Assembly (NCBI GenBank): GCA_910579995.1
Contig: CAJTWH010000005.1
Coordinates: 66,821 to 130,820, forward strand
Direction of reading: 5' to 3'
DNA: 64,000 nt
Origin: an uncultured Muribaculaceae bacterium
GTDB lineage: Bacteria > Bacteroidota > Bacteroidia > Bacteroidales > Muribaculaceae
Both the position numbers and the translations under genes were made by a program. Shown here piece by piece: positions 40,338 through 49,222 of this stretch (positions are counted from its first letter, which is position 1; each line of letters opens with the position of its first letter). A model generated the notes under the pieces. It made no database searches, was not told the DNA's origin, and saw nothing but the letters and a program-made list of their open reading frames with translations.

Positions 40338-41132
40338 TCAGTTGAGAAAAGTAAAGTCGTCGGCGTCGTTGGCGGCAGGGAATCCGGCTCGGTAGTCGTC
40401 TTGCTTGCGTCGGCTCAGGTCGGCCACGACGAATGGGCCGTGTTGCTTTCCTACAGGCATGCCTCGGCCATCGAAAATCTCTGAAAGACCGTCGTAAACG
40501 CCATATACATCGCTTCCTCCGCGGTTGGCGGCAACGAGGCAACATTGGTTCTCGATAGCGCGCGCTATGGCAAGATGGGTAAAGGCATAGCCGCGTGCCT
40601 GCGGCCAGTTGGCGGGCACAAGGAGGATGTCGTATTCCGATTTGCGGCAGCGGCACCACACGGGGAATCGAAGGTCATAGCAGATTATCATCGACACATT
40701 CCACCCTCTGAACCGCACTACCGGCATGCGGTCGGTTCCTGCTCCGAAGAGCCTTGCCTCGGCGCTGACTGAGAAAAGATGTCGCTTGTCGTAGAATGTC
40801 TCGTCGCCGTTGGGCTCAATGAAAAAGCCGCGGTTGTAGAGATGAGGCGGCGTGAAAGCGAGAAAACTGCCCGCGATAGCCACCGAGTATTGTGCGGCAA
40901 GCTCTTTGAGGAAGTCGATGGTGGCGCCGGTGTTGCGCTCGGCAAGCTCGGTCATGGCGTCGACGTCATCGGCATATCCGGTGGAGAAAAGTTCAGGCAG
41001 CACAACTATATCGCAGCCCTCGGGAAGCTCTTCGAAAGCTTTGCGCACGGCGTCGAGATTGCGCTGTTTCTCGCCCCATTCGATATCCAATGGCAGGACG
41101 GCAACGCGCAGATAGTCGGTGAAGGTGTTCAT
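40338..41132 (-). CDS. Nitrilase-superfamily amidohydrolase (omega-amidase/YafV-like)
   Basis: 264-residue carbon-nitrogen hydrolase. The catalytic triad is visible: Glu in VVLPELFSTGY, Lys in FYDKRHLFS, and Cys in MIICYDLRFPVW. The LFSTGY and ICYDLRFP signatures fit the omega-amidase (2-oxoglutaramate/2-oxosuccinamate hydrolase) branch. Cytosolic metabolite repair is the usual role of this branch. Its start overlaps the acyltransferase gene by 4 bp. Confidence 0.9.
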   Translation of the reverse strand: MNTFTDYLRVAVLPLDIEWGEKQRNLDAVRKAFEELPEGCDIVVLPELFSTGYADDVDAMTELAERNTGATIDFLKELAAQYSVAIAGSFLAFTPPHLYNRGFFIEPNGDETFYDKRHLFSVSAEARLFGAGTDRMPVVRFRGWNVSMIICYDLRFPVWCRCRKSEYDILLVPANWPQARGYAFTHLAIARAIENQCCLVAANRGGSDVYGVYDGLSEIFDGRGMPVGKQHGPFVVADLSRRKQDDYRAGFPAANDADDFTFLN

Positions 41133-41677
41133 TCGGTGGTGAAGTTGTCGGGGTTGATACCGGTATATGGCTTATAGAATTCCTTTATCCGCCTCATGTC
41201 GGTGTCTATGTCGCCTGTTACATCGAAAGTGTGCTCTATCATTATTCTCTTTGTAGGCGCGTCGATAACTCCGAGCACAATAGGCACTTTCGCCTGATAG
41301 GCAATACGGAGAAAGCCGGTATGCCATTGGGCGGTGCGGCTGCGGGTGCCTTCGGGGGTGATGGCGATGGTGAGCTTGTCGGAAGTGTTGAATTTTTCAG
41401 TCACCACTTCAGTTACAGGCCGCGAACCCTTCTTGCGGCGAGGTACGGCAATGCCGCCGATAGCGCGAAAAAAACAGCCCAGAGGCCAAACAAACCATGT
41501 GTCTTTCATCAAGAAACCGGCCTTGCGCCCAACCGAGGAGTAGGCAAGCTCGCCGAGAATGAAATCCCAGTTGCTGGTGTGAGGCGCCACACATACAATG
41601 CTCTTGGGATAGTCTGGCACTGTGACAGAGACCTTCCATCCCAAGGCACGCAGTATGGCGGCTGCCAACTTACTCAT
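41129..41677 (-). CDS. 1-acyl-glycerol-3-phosphate acyltransferase family protein
   Basis: 182 residues of the PlsC family. The acyl-acceptor motif is PHTSNWDFI (HxxxxD), and the second block is AITPEGTRSR. Other features: GKxGFLMKDTWFVWPLG-like segment after the HX4D box and a VPIVLGVID strand. Short compared with PlsC and more like stand-alone family members that acylate other lipids; the precise substrate is uncertain. ATG at 41677 is preferred since it overlaps the previous stop by 8 bp (ATGAGTAA); an ATG at 41707 is also in frame. Confidence 0.85.
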   Translation of the reverse strand: MSKLAAAILRALGWKVSVTVPDYPKSIVCVAPHTSNWDFILGELAYSSVGRKAGFLMKDTWFVWPLGCFFRAIGGIAVPRRKKGSRPVTEVVTEKFNTSDKLTIAITPEGTRSRTAQWHTGFLRIAYQAKVPIVLGVIDAPTKRIMIEHTFDVTGDIDTDMRRIKEFYKPYTGINPDNFTTE

Positions 41678-42032
41678 TGGCGGCTTTTTTGAGTATCTGG
41701 CGCACATCGTCGGGCAGGGCGGCGTTCATGCGCTTCACGATTTCTTCCACGCCGCGGTTGAATTCGATCATCAGGGCGCGGTAGGCTTTTGTGAAGTATT
41801 CGTGACGGGCGATGTTGTATTCGCGTGTGCTTGCGAAATCGGCATGCGAACGGTCGAAGACGATGTTGATACGGCTGATAGTGTCGAGTTGAAGCAGGGC
41901 ACAGTCATATACTATTTCCTCTACATCTTTGGGACTTATCTGCGGGAAAAGGTTTCCGGCGCTCACCATGTCGAGGGCAAGGCCGCCGCATGTGTTGCGG
42001 ATGATTTTTTTAAGGTCGCGTTTGGTTGACAT
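41670..42032 (-). CDS. Hypothetical protein, 120 aa
   Basis: Small soluble, mostly helical protein (MSTKRDLKKIIRNTCGGLALDM, VYDCALLQLDTISRINIVFDRSHADF). No recognised family. It begins a four-gene overlapping run with the acyltransferase, nitrilase-like and 151-aa genes and starts 18 bp after threonine synthase, so it may be co-transcribed with thrC. Confidence 0.78.
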   Translation of the reverse strand: MSTKRDLKKIIRNTCGGLALDMVSAGNLFPQISPKDVEEIVYDCALLQLDTISRINIVFDRSHADFASTREYNIARHEYFTKAYRALMIEFNRGVEEIVKRMNAALPDDVRQILKKAANE

Positions 42033-42050
42033 TGTCAGTAAAAGTTAAGT

Positions 42051-43358
42051 TTAGTTTATTGAATGAAGATGTTTCTTTAAGGCAGGGAGAGTAGGGGGGA
42101 TTATGGCCGGATTGCGGCGCATAGACATGAATTTTGTCAGTTGGTGGGGCATTTCTATCGAAGAGCCGGTGATACGGGTCATTATGTCGAGTTGCTTTGC
42201 CGGGTGGCCGGTGGCGAATATGACTTTTGGAGCACCTGCCGAGTCGATACTTCGCGCGGCGGCGAATGCCACCGCTCCGTGGGGGTCGATGGTGTAGCGG
42301 TATTCAGAGCGCAGAGTAGTTATCACATCTGCGATGGTATCGTCGCTGCAGCCTTGTGGAGCGATTATATCACGCCGCATGGCCTCGAGGTCGCCTTTAT
42401 AGAGATAGCTGAGGCGCGGCCAACCGGATGGATAGCACATGTCGATTGACGGTGCGAATGAGCGCGACGGACGTGCGCTGTTTTTCGATGATCCTTCCAT
42501 CAGCGGTGCAAGTTGGTTGTTGACGGCTGTCGCGGCGATAATCTTGCCCATGGGGCAACCTATGCGTTTGGCCATGGCTGCGGCCACTACATTGCTTATA
42601 TTGCCTGCAGGCATTGCCATAAAGGCATTTTCGGCGCCATGCACCTCAAGAGCCTTCAGGCGGGAGTAGGCGTAGAGCGAGAATGTAATCTGCGGTATGA
42701 GGCGGGCGATATTTATGGAGTTGGCGCCGGTGAGGTTGTAGTCGCTCAGTGTGGGGTCGGCGATGGCTGTCTGCACAAGCCGTTTGCAGTCTTCTACGGT
42801 TCCGGCAATCTCGATGGGGTGGATATTCTCGCCCAAGGCAGTCAGCTGCGCCATCTGCGTGCGGGTAAGCTGGCCTTTTGGGAAAAGCACCGAAACACTT
42901 ATGCCGTCGAGTTTGAAAAGGCCGTTGGCGGCTGCCGCTCCGGTGTTGCCGGTAGTCGCTACAAGGACATTGCGGCGGCAGTTGCCGTGGCTGTCTATAG
43001 CCCGCATAAGCCGCGCCATGAAGCGTGCGCCGTAGTCTTTGAATGTGAGTGTGGGCCCATGGAAGAGTTCGAGGATGAAAGTATTGTCGGTGAGTCTTAC
43101 AAGCGGGGCGTCGAAAGCAAAGGAGTCATCGGTGATGGCCTTGAGCGTAGCGCTGTCGATATCTTGTCCGAAAAATGAATTTGCCACTACGAAAGCAATC
43201 TCTCGAAGTGTCATTTCACCTATGTTGTTGAAATAGGCTTTCGGGAGTATAGGTAGCTCCGCGGGCATGAACATACCGCCGTCGGCAGCTACACATCGGT
43301 TGACGGCCTCTCTGAGGCCGACCGGGTCTGTCTGGGAGTTTGTACTTACGTATCGCAT
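42051..43358 (-). CDS. thrC: Threonine synthase
   Basis: Converts O-phosphohomoserine to threonine with PLP. 435 residues. N-terminal family start MRYVSTNSQTDPVGLREAVNRCVAADGGMF, PLP-binding Lys in GPTLTFKDYGARFMARLM, phosphate/PLP motif ATTGNTGAAAANG, and FPKGQLTRTQMAQL. All are typical of fold-type II threonine synthases. No other threonine gene is adjacent. No TAnnTTTG seen in the short gap upstream. Confidence 0.96.
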   Translation of the reverse strand: MRYVSTNSQTDPVGLREAVNRCVAADGGMFMPAELPILPKAYFNNIGEMTLREIAFVVANSFFGQDIDSATLKAITDDSFAFDAPLVRLTDNTFILELFHGPTLTFKDYGARFMARLMRAIDSHGNCRRNVLVATTGNTGAAAANGLFKLDGISVSVLFPKGQLTRTQMAQLTALGENIHPIEIAGTVEDCKRLVQTAIADPTLSDYNLTGANSINIARLIPQITFSLYAYSRLKALEVHGAENAFMAMPAGNISNVVAAAMAKRIGCPMGKIIAATAVNNQLAPLMEGSSKNSARPSRSFAPSIDMCYPSGWPRLSYLYKGDLEAMRRDIIAPQGCSDDTIADVITTLRSEYRYTIDPHGAVAFAAARSIDSAGAPKVIFATGHPAKQLDIMTRITGSSIEMPHQLTKFMSMRRNPAIIPPTLPALKKHLHSIN

Positions 43359-43413
43359 TTATCAATAAAACGCAAGTCGTTGTCAATTGTTTTTTTGCGA
43401 AATCAAAAAAACG

Positions 43414-44694
43414 TCAAAATAGAGAGAGTTGTGCGTCTGAATCGGGTTTGTGAGGCTTTTTCGGCGGCTCTGTATAGCCAAATTCGGGATCGTCTACCCG
43501 CAAGGGAGCGGCATTGGGATCCGGCTCGGCCACAAACCAGTCGGGACATTCGAAGTCGTCTTCAATGGCGGCTATCTCGCTTGCCACTTTCTCCCGCTCT
43601 TTCTCGGCAAGGGCTTCGGCCTGTTCGGTCGATTCGGTATAGGCGAAGAGGTTGGGGCCTTCTACTGACGCCAATTGCTCTCTTACGGCATTCACTTCGT
43701 CGCGCAGACGTTTGTTCGAGGCCTTGAGTTTCTCTATGCGTTCGTCGCGCTTGCGTATCATGGTCTCGATTTTGGCAAACTGTGCCTGCATTTCATTAAC
43801 CTCATCAAGAAGCTTGCGTGCTTTTGCGAGCTCGTCGCTGTCGACGCGGTGAGCCTCGCGCTCGTTGGCAAGTTCCTGCTGCAGGTCGTTATACATGCCT
43901 TGGCTCAGTTCGGCCTGCTGCTTGAGGTCGTCAACGCTTTGTTGGAGCGCTTCTTTTTCTTTGGCTGAGTTTTCGGCGGCCTGTGTCGCTTCGGCTATGC
44001 GGCGCTCGAAGTCGGCGATAGTGGCGGTGTCGGGTGCGTTGCCGCCGGCGAGTCGCTGTTTGAGCTCTTCGATTTCTTTCGACATCTCATCCACCACTCC
44101 GGGCTGTATATCGGCTACCTTCAGTTTGTTGAGCAGGCTTTTGTTCTCGAGTTCATATTGCTCGCGTTCGGCTTCAAGACGCTCCACCTGAGCCTCGAGG
44201 TCGGTCACACGGTCGGCCATGGCGCGGCGTCGGCGGTCGGCGCTGAGCTGTTGCTCGCGTATCGATGTGCGTTGCTGCTCGAGCTGCTGCATGTCGTTGC
44301 GTAGCTGTTCAGCGTCGCGCTTTGCTGCCTCTACGGCATTGCGGAGCTTGGCCTCGGCAAATTGCTCGGCCTGCTGCATGAGGCTGTCGAGATATTGGTC
44401 TACCGATTTGTCGATTGACTCGGCGAGGAGGCGCTGCTGGGCTTCCGGGTCGACGCTCTTGCTCAGGAAGTCGGGGAGTGCCTGATTGAACATCGCCACC
44501 GCTCCTTCGAATATTTTCGCTTTCATGTCGGCTGACACGGCAGGCGTCTCGGGCTGCGGGGCAGTGTCGGTGTCGGCTTCGTTGCCGGTATGTATCTGGG
44601 TGTCTTCGTCTTGCTCTATGGCTTCGTCGCTGTCGCAGAGGTCATCGTCGGTGCCGAATCCGAAGGCATGTTTGAGGGCGGATATAAAGCTCAT
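43414..44694 (-). CDS. Coiled-coil protein ending in a sliding-clamp-like motif
   Basis: 426 residues, no signal peptide or membrane helix. An acidic N-terminus (about 1-55) is followed by a helical region with VDPEAQQRLLAESIDKSVDQYL, a long coiled coil (about 105-330, heptad-like, rich in E, Q, L, R and A) and a Pro-rich tail. The chain ends in AQLSLF, whose last five residues match the QLxLF consensus of bacterial beta-clamp binding peptides. Its ATG overlaps the stop of the REC-PPDK_N gene by 4 bp. Function unknown; a DNA-linked or scaffolding role is inference from the motif. Confidence 0.75.
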   Translation of the reverse strand: MSFISALKHAFGFGTDDDLCDSDEAIEQDEDTQIHTGNEADTDTAPQPETPAVSADMKAKIFEGAVAMFNQALPDFLSKSVDPEAQQRLLAESIDKSVDQYLDSLMQQAEQFAEAKLRNAVEAAKRDAEQLRNDMQQLEQQRTSIREQQLSADRRRRAMADRVTDLEAQVERLEAEREQYELENKSLLNKLKVADIQPGVVDEMSKEIEELKQRLAGGNAPDTATIADFERRIAEATQAAENSAKEKEALQQSVDDLKQQAELSQGMYNDLQQELANEREAHRVDSDELAKARKLLDEVNEMQAQFAKIETMIRKRDERIEKLKASNKRLRDEVNAVREQLASVEGPNLFAYTESTEQAEALAEKEREKVASEIAAIEDDFECPDWFVAEPDPNAAPLRVDDPEFGYTEPPKKPHKPDSDAQLSLF

Positions 44695-47600
44695 TGTATA
44701 AGATTTTCAAGGTTTGAAGAATTGTCGTCGGCATCGGGTTTGGTGACGGTGCCGAGGCCGGAGCGGCCATTGACTGCTATTGCAAGAGGACGGTCGAAAG
44801 TGACGATACGCACGGTGCCGTCGTCGTATTCGGCCTCTTGCGCGTCGAGGTAGTCGCTGTCGTAGAAACCACTGCCTGCATTGGCGTCGACTGTGAAGTA
44901 TGCCACGCCGAAAGAGGTGAGATTCTGGAAGAAGTGTGTGCCTTGGCTGGGCTCGATCCTGTAGCCGGGCAGCGAGGCCTCGGCGATGAGGCGTGCGGCG
45001 GAGATGTCGGTCCAGCGCACGGGTATACCGAGAGCCGGGTCTGAGGAGCCCCAACGTCCGGGTCCGATGAGTATGTATCCCTCGCCGCGGGCTGCGAAAT
45101 CATCGTTGATACGGCGTATGATGTCGGCTGTGGCGCTGTTGTTGAACGAGTCAAAACTGTCGGGCCGCACATATACTATGCTCCTGACACCTTCTATCAT
45201 GCCGTTGCCCATCGCAGTGGTGCTTCTGAGTATCAGCTCGCTGTCGGGACGGTCGAGAACGGTGTCGTTGATAAGGTTTTTCTTGTCGATGATAGGGCGT
45301 ATCTGCAGCCAGTAGATATGGCCTTTTATGCCGCTTGATGAGGGCTTTGCGGCAATGTTGGCGGCAAACTCTATCTCTACGGGGCGTTGCATGGCAATCT
45401 GACCTTGCTTGAGCATGAAGTCGAGGGCTTCGGCTACTGGCAGAGCCTTGTCGCGCAGGATATTGGCGAAGGTCACCACACGGCGCCCTCGGCCTTCCTC
45501 GAAGTCTTTGAGCATGCCGTCGAGGTAGTCGTAGGTCGATACCATGTACCTTAGCGCGCCGGTATTGGCGAAATCCTGCACGTTTTTGCACACGAGGTTG
45601 TCGCCCTCGTCGAGTTTTACGGAGAAAGCCGTGCTGTCGCCGGGCTCTGCCGGGCGTATGGCGAAGAGTTTGGTCTGAGTGTCGCGCAGGGCAAGGTCGA
45701 GGGTCGAGGTCTGCAGGGCATGCTCGGCATGGAGCGGCGAGAAGCGAAGCCCCCGGCCGCCGTCAACGATATATTTGCCCAAGCCTATGGCGATTTCTAC
45801 AACACCGTCTTCGGGCTGTTCGTCACCCAGCGGGTAGTAGTTGAGCGAGCGCCCTACACCGGAGAACGAGGGGAAGTAATAGCCGCCGCGGTCTTCGCCT
45901 ACTACTTCCTGTATGATCACGGCCATCTTCTCTTGGTCGATGACATTGCTTGTGGCTGTCATGTAGGTCTTGCTGGCGGCATAGAACACCGAGGCGTATA
46001 CACCCTTTATGGCCGCTTCGAGCCATGCGAGTCGGGTGGTAGCGTCGGTGGTATATGGCACCATGTAGGTGGCGTAGATACCGGCGAAAGGCTGGTAGTG
46101 TGAGTCTTCGAGAAGGCTCGAACTGCGCACGGCAAAAGGCGTGTCCACTACATCGAAAAGCGCGAGGAAGTCTTCTGTGAGGCGCTCGGGCAGCTTGGCG
46201 TTGAGAAATGCCTCGAGGATGATTTCGTCGGAGGCGTCGCTCAGAGCCAAGGGATAGAGCTTGTTGCTGCTCATGAACTCGTCGAAGACATCCGTACAGA
46301 GCACCACGGTGCGCGGTATCGAAATCGACATGCCGTAGAAATTATCGCACACCGGATTCTTCTTGATGATTGAGTCGATAAATGCCAGGCCGCGGCCTTT
46401 GCCGCCGAGACTGCCTTGGCCTATGCGGGCGAAATTGGAGTAGTGGTCGAAACGGTCTTTTTCGAACACCGCCACCACGCCGCGGTTTTTCATCTTCCTG
46501 TATTTGATTATCAGGTCGAAGAAAAGTTGCTTCACAGCCGGAGCTTCTTCCAAAGATGTGAAGTGATGTCGCTTCACCACATCGGCTATGGGGAAAAGGG
46601 CGCGGGAGTAGAGCCAGCGCGATATATCGTTGCGCGAGGCATGGTAGAGCAATGACTCGGCCGGAATCTTGAAGATATTCTGCTGCATATCTTTAAGATT
46701 GCGTATCACCATTATGGGGCTGTGGTCCTGCGGATTGCGTATTATGAAGTCGCCGAAGCCGAAATTTGCCATGATGGCCTCGCCGAGGTCCACGGGCAGT
46801 TTCTTGGAGTTCTTGTCGATAAACGTGCCGCCGAATGATTCCACTGCCGGAGCGTTGGCAGCCTCCGACGATTCGATGATGATGGGCAGATAGGGGTCTT
46901 GCTCGCGCAGCCAATGGGCGAGGCGTATGCCGGCCTGACGGTCTTTCTCGCCGTCGCGGGCAAAAGAGACATCGCTTATCACACCGAGCATTTTGCTGCC
47001 GTAGCGTTCGTAGAGCTCAACGGCCTCCTCGTAGTTGCGGGCAAGCATTACTTTGGGGCGGCCGCGCATGCGCAGCATTTGCTCATGTTGGTTGAGAGCC
47101 TCCGTGGAGAAGAGCATTGACTGCTTGAGCAGGAATTTATATATGTGCGGAAGCACCGACGAGTAGAATCGCACCGAGTCTTCCACAAGCATAATCATCT
47201 GCACGCCTACGTTGGTAACGTCGTCGGCATTGAGCTTGTCTTCGAGCAGCTTGATGATGGCAAGGAGCAGGTCCATATTGCCTAACCATGAGAAAACATA
47301 GTCTACTGCAGAGAGATCCTGCATGGCAAGACGCCTCGACACCTCGCGGCTGAACGGCGTGAGAACAACGATAGGCACCGTCGGGTGCATTACCTTGATA
47401 GCGGCGGCGCCGTCGAAAGTGTCGCTGATGTCGCTGCCGGGCATGGCTATGATGAGGTCGAAAGGTTTTGCCGAAAGCACCTCAAGTGCTTCCTCCATTG
47501 TGGAAACACGGGTCACGCGGGGTGGCGAACTCAGGTTGAGGGCTACGTATTCGTTATATAGCTGCTCTTCCACACGCCCGTCTTCCTCCATCATGAAGGC

Positions 47601-47705
47601 GTCGTAGGGCGAGGCCACCAGCAGCACGTTGAACACACGGTGCTGCATAAGTGCCTGAAACGAAGTGTCCTTTAGGAACATGCGGCTTAAAGCTTCCTCA
47701 TTCAT
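44691..47705 (-). CDS. REC-REC-PPDK_N fusion protein (PEP/pyruvate-binding domain)
   Basis: 1004 residues from the ATG at 47705. Two receiver-like domains: residues about 23-150 (VFNVLLVASPYDAFMMEE, FDLIIAMPGSDI) and about 180-320 (VQMIMLVEDSVRFYSSVLP, MLGVISDVSFARDGEKDRQAG, with acidic pocket ED and candidate acceptor Asp). A linker follows, then a PEP-synthase/PPDK nucleotide-binding domain (about 430-800: IGQGSLGGKGRGLAFID, TPFAVRSSSLLEDSHYQPFAGIYATY, WLQIRPI). The phosphohistidine and PEP-binding domains of true PEP synthase are absent. So it may be a regulated kinase-like protein rather than a gluconeogenic enzyme. Coupled to the downstream coiled-coil gene. Confidence 0.82.
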   Translation of the reverse strand: MNEEALSRMFLKDTSFQALMQHRVFNVLLVASPYDAFMMEEDGRVEEQLYNEYVALNLSSPPRVTRVSTMEEALEVLSAKPFDLIIAMPGSDISDTFDGAAAIKVMHPTVPIVVLTPFSREVSRRLAMQDLSAVDYVFSWLGNMDLLLAIIKLLEDKLNADDVTNVGVQMIMLVEDSVRFYSSVLPHIYKFLLKQSMLFSTEALNQHEQMLRMRGRPKVMLARNYEEAVELYERYGSKMLGVISDVSFARDGEKDRQAGIRLAHWLREQDPYLPIIIESSEAANAPAVESFGGTFIDKNSKKLPVDLGEAIMANFGFGDFIIRNPQDHSPIMVIRNLKDMQQNIFKIPAESLLYHASRNDISRWLYSRALFPIADVVKRHHFTSLEEAPAVKQLFFDLIIKYRKMKNRGVVAVFEKDRFDHYSNFARIGQGSLGGKGRGLAFIDSIIKKNPVCDNFYGMSISIPRTVVLCTDVFDEFMSSNKLYPLALSDASDEIILEAFLNAKLPERLTEDFLALFDVVDTPFAVRSSSLLEDSHYQPFAGIYATYMVPYTTDATTRLAWLEAAIKGVYASVFYAASKTYMTATSNVIDQEKMAVIIQEVVGEDRGGYYFPSFSGVGRSLNYYPLGDEQPEDGVVEIAIGLGKYIVDGGRGLRFSPLHAEHALQTSTLDLALRDTQTKLFAIRPAEPGDSTAFSVKLDEGDNLVCKNVQDFANTGALRYMVSTYDYLDGMLKDFEEGRGRRVVTFANILRDKALPVAEALDFMLKQGQIAMQRPVEIEFAANIAAKPSSSGIKGHIYWLQIRPIIDKKNLINDTVLDRPDSELILRSTTAMGNGMIEGVRSIVYVRPDSFDSFNNSATADIIRRINDDFAARGEGYILIGPGRWGSSDPALGIPVRWTDISAARLIAEASLPGYRIEPSQGTHFFQNLTSFGVAYFTVDANAGSGFYDSDYLDAQEAEYDDGTVRIVTFDRPLAIAVNGRSGLGTVTKPDADDNSSNLENLIQ

Positions 47706-47713
47706 ATACCTTG

Positions 47714-47721
47714 CAAAGTTA
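47714..47721 (-). promoter_or_regulatory. -7 element (TAACTTTG) of the REC-PPDK_N operon
   Basis: Exact match only 8 bp upstream of the ATG at 47705, implying a leader of a few nucleotides at most and arguing against the longer in-frame start at 47741. Confidence 0.6.
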
Positions 47722-47778
47722 ATGATGAGCAAATTTAGCAATTATTATCCGCACAGGCAAAAAATAGTAAAAGAAATT

Positions 47779-47809
47779 AGAAAACGGGCAGCTCTTTTGG
47801 GGCTGCCCG
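47779..47809 (-). terminator. Intrinsic terminator after the LEA-like lipoprotein gene
   Basis: CGGGCAGC (47785-47792) pairs with GCTGCCCG (47802-47809) across a 9-nt loop, followed on the minus strand by TTTT and a T-rich tract. Located 23 bp after the stop codon. Confidence 0.85.
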
Positions 47810-47831
47810 CGCTATGGGGTGTTGAAATATT

Positions 47832-48383
47832 TTATTTGAGGAGGTCTTTCACTTTGTCGGCACCTTTCTGGGCGGCGTCGGCAGCAGCGTCTTTGGCCTG
47901 CTGAGCTTTTTCGGCAGCGGCGTCTTTTACATCCTCTGCTTTGGCTGCAGCGGCGTCTTTTATTTCGCCGGCTTTCGCTGCCACGGCGTCTTTAGCGCTG
48001 CATGCAGCAGAGCCAACACTGTCGGCGGCTGCCGAAACGGCGTCTTTGGCGTCGTCTAACTTGTCGCCTGCAACATCACCAACCTTGTCGAGGGCTCCCT
48101 CAACTGTGGCCAATGTGCCTGCAAGAGCCGGTGCTTTCTCCTTCACTACAGGCTCTATCTTGGCGAGGTATTCCTTGGCTTGGTCTACCTTGCCTTCTTT
48201 CACGAGCTGCTGCGCGTAGGCCTTGGCCTGGCTGATGTATACTTTCAAACTGTCAGTGTTGGTGCAGTTTTCGATTTTCGAAGTGATTGCCGCGCCTTCG
48301 GCTGCGGTATCTTTCTTGGAACAAGACATACTCCCTATAGCCAGCACGGCTGCGAGAGATCCGATGAGTACTAACTTTTTCAT
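47832..48383 (-). CDS. Lipoprotein with LEA-like amphipathic repeats
   Basis: 183 residues: lipobox AIGSMSCSKK (Cys21), a short alpha-helical region (about 30-95) with KVDQAKEYLAKIEPVVKEKAP, and a C-terminal half of Ala/Lys/Asp-rich near-11-residue repeats (SAKDAVAAKAGEIKDAAAAK, then AEDVKDAAAEKAQQAKDAAA) resembling group 3 LEA proteins. A likely envelope-tethered, flexible amphipathic helix; a protective or spacer role would be inference. Monocistronic with its own terminator. Confidence 0.82.
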   Translation of the reverse strand: MKKLVLIGSLAAVLAIGSMSCSKKDTAAEGAAITSKIENCTNTDSLKVYISQAKAYAQQLVKEGKVDQAKEYLAKIEPVVKEKAPALAGTLATVEGALDKVGDVAGDKLDDAKDAVSAAADSVGSAACSAKDAVAAKAGEIKDAAAAKAEDVKDAAAEKAQQAKDAAADAAQKGADKVKDLLK

Positions 48384-48435
48384 AAATAATAGTTTTTTAT
48401 GTATATAAGCTAAAACATCTGTCTTGAGAAAAAGT

Positions 48436-48795
48436 TTATAAGCTCATGCGCAAATAGTAGCAGAAGATAATGCCGTATATGACAAGTCCTATTATGCTGA
48501 AAAATAGAAAAACGAAAGATAGCGCGGTCTTGAATAGCGGTATTGTGCGGCTCTTTGCGGTCGTTATCAGACTGCCGATTGTCAAGCCTAAGGCTGCCGT
48601 CCACAGTGTGCTTGATAGTATTGCGAATAAATAAGTTATGAAGTGGTTCTTAAGTGAAGGGTCGTCACTGTTCTTGAATATATGGATATCCATGAATACA
48701 GTCAAGATCATCAAAACTACCGAAGCAGCAAGTGCGAAATCCGGTAGAATTGTCTTCTTTTTCGGCTGCGACGGCAGGGGTGGAGGTGTGGTCAT
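48436..48795 (-). CDS. PPPLP-type small membrane protein (tandem paralogue 2)
   Basis: 119 residues starting MTTPPPLPSQPKKKTILPDFALA, then three or four hydrophobic helices (about 20-37, 52-75, 88-112). Paralogue of the neighbour at 48836-49210, sharing the N-terminal Pro-rich tail, the GSLITT motif after the second helix pair, and 30 bp of upstream DNA. No known function; resembles Bacteroidetes DUF4190-like small membrane proteins only in general form. Confidence 0.72.
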   Translation of the reverse strand: MTTPPPLPSQPKKKTILPDFALAASVVLMILTVFMDIHIFKNSDDPSLKNHFITYLFAILSSTLWTAALGLTIGSLITTAKSRTIPLFKTALSFVFLFFSIIGLVIYGIIFCYYLRMSL

Positions 48796-48825
48796 GATAG
48801 TATGATATTATTCGGCCCAACGTAT
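48796..48825 (-). repeat. Duplicated 3' tail of the AGCS symporter gene
   Basis: This 30-bp stretch matches 49211-49240 with only two differences. In the latter it contains the final codons and stop of the symporter gene. It marks the upstream edge of the tandem duplication that produced the two PPPLP genes. Confidence 0.75.
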
Positions 48826-48835
48826 GGACAAAAGT

Positions 48836-49210
48836 TTATTGGGTAGAAATGACTATGCCTTGGTGCATTTGATACCACACCATATAATTGGACGCAACCA
48901 GACCTGCAAGGCCAAGAAGCAAGAAGGCGAAGGTCAATATTGTTTTTACCATAGGTAGGCAATGGCGTGATATTGTAGTAATCAGGCTTCCGACAGCAAA
49001 GCCTATTCCAGCAAACCACAGAAAGCCGCATGATATCATCAGCACGCCGCGGATAATAAAGATTCTCGGCGTCAGGTTGTCGAAATATAAGTATGTTACT
49101 AAAGCTTGCACAATGCTGAGGATAAATACAATTATCGACACAGCAAGTGCGACATTCGGTAGAATTGTCTTCTTTTTCGCCTGTGGCGGCAGGGGTGGAG
49201 GTGTGGTCAT
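48836..49210 (-). CDS. PPPLP-type small membrane protein (tandem paralogue 1)
   Basis: 124 residues starting MTTPPPLPPQAKKKTILPNVALA, with about four hydrophobic helices (for example SIIVFILSIVQALVTYLYF and TILTFAFLLLGLAGLVA) and the shared GSLITT motif. Starts 12 bp after the AGCS symporter stop, so it is probably co-transcribed with it. Function unknown. Diverged from paralogue 2 in its middle section. Confidence 0.75.
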   Translation of the reverse strand: MTTPPPLPPQAKKKTILPNVALAVSIIVFILSIVQALVTYLYFDNLTPRIFIIRGVLMISCGFLWFAGIGFAVGSLITTISRHCLPMVKTILTFAFLLLGLAGLVASNYMVWYQMHQGIVISTQ

Positions 49211-49222
49211 GACAGTATGATA

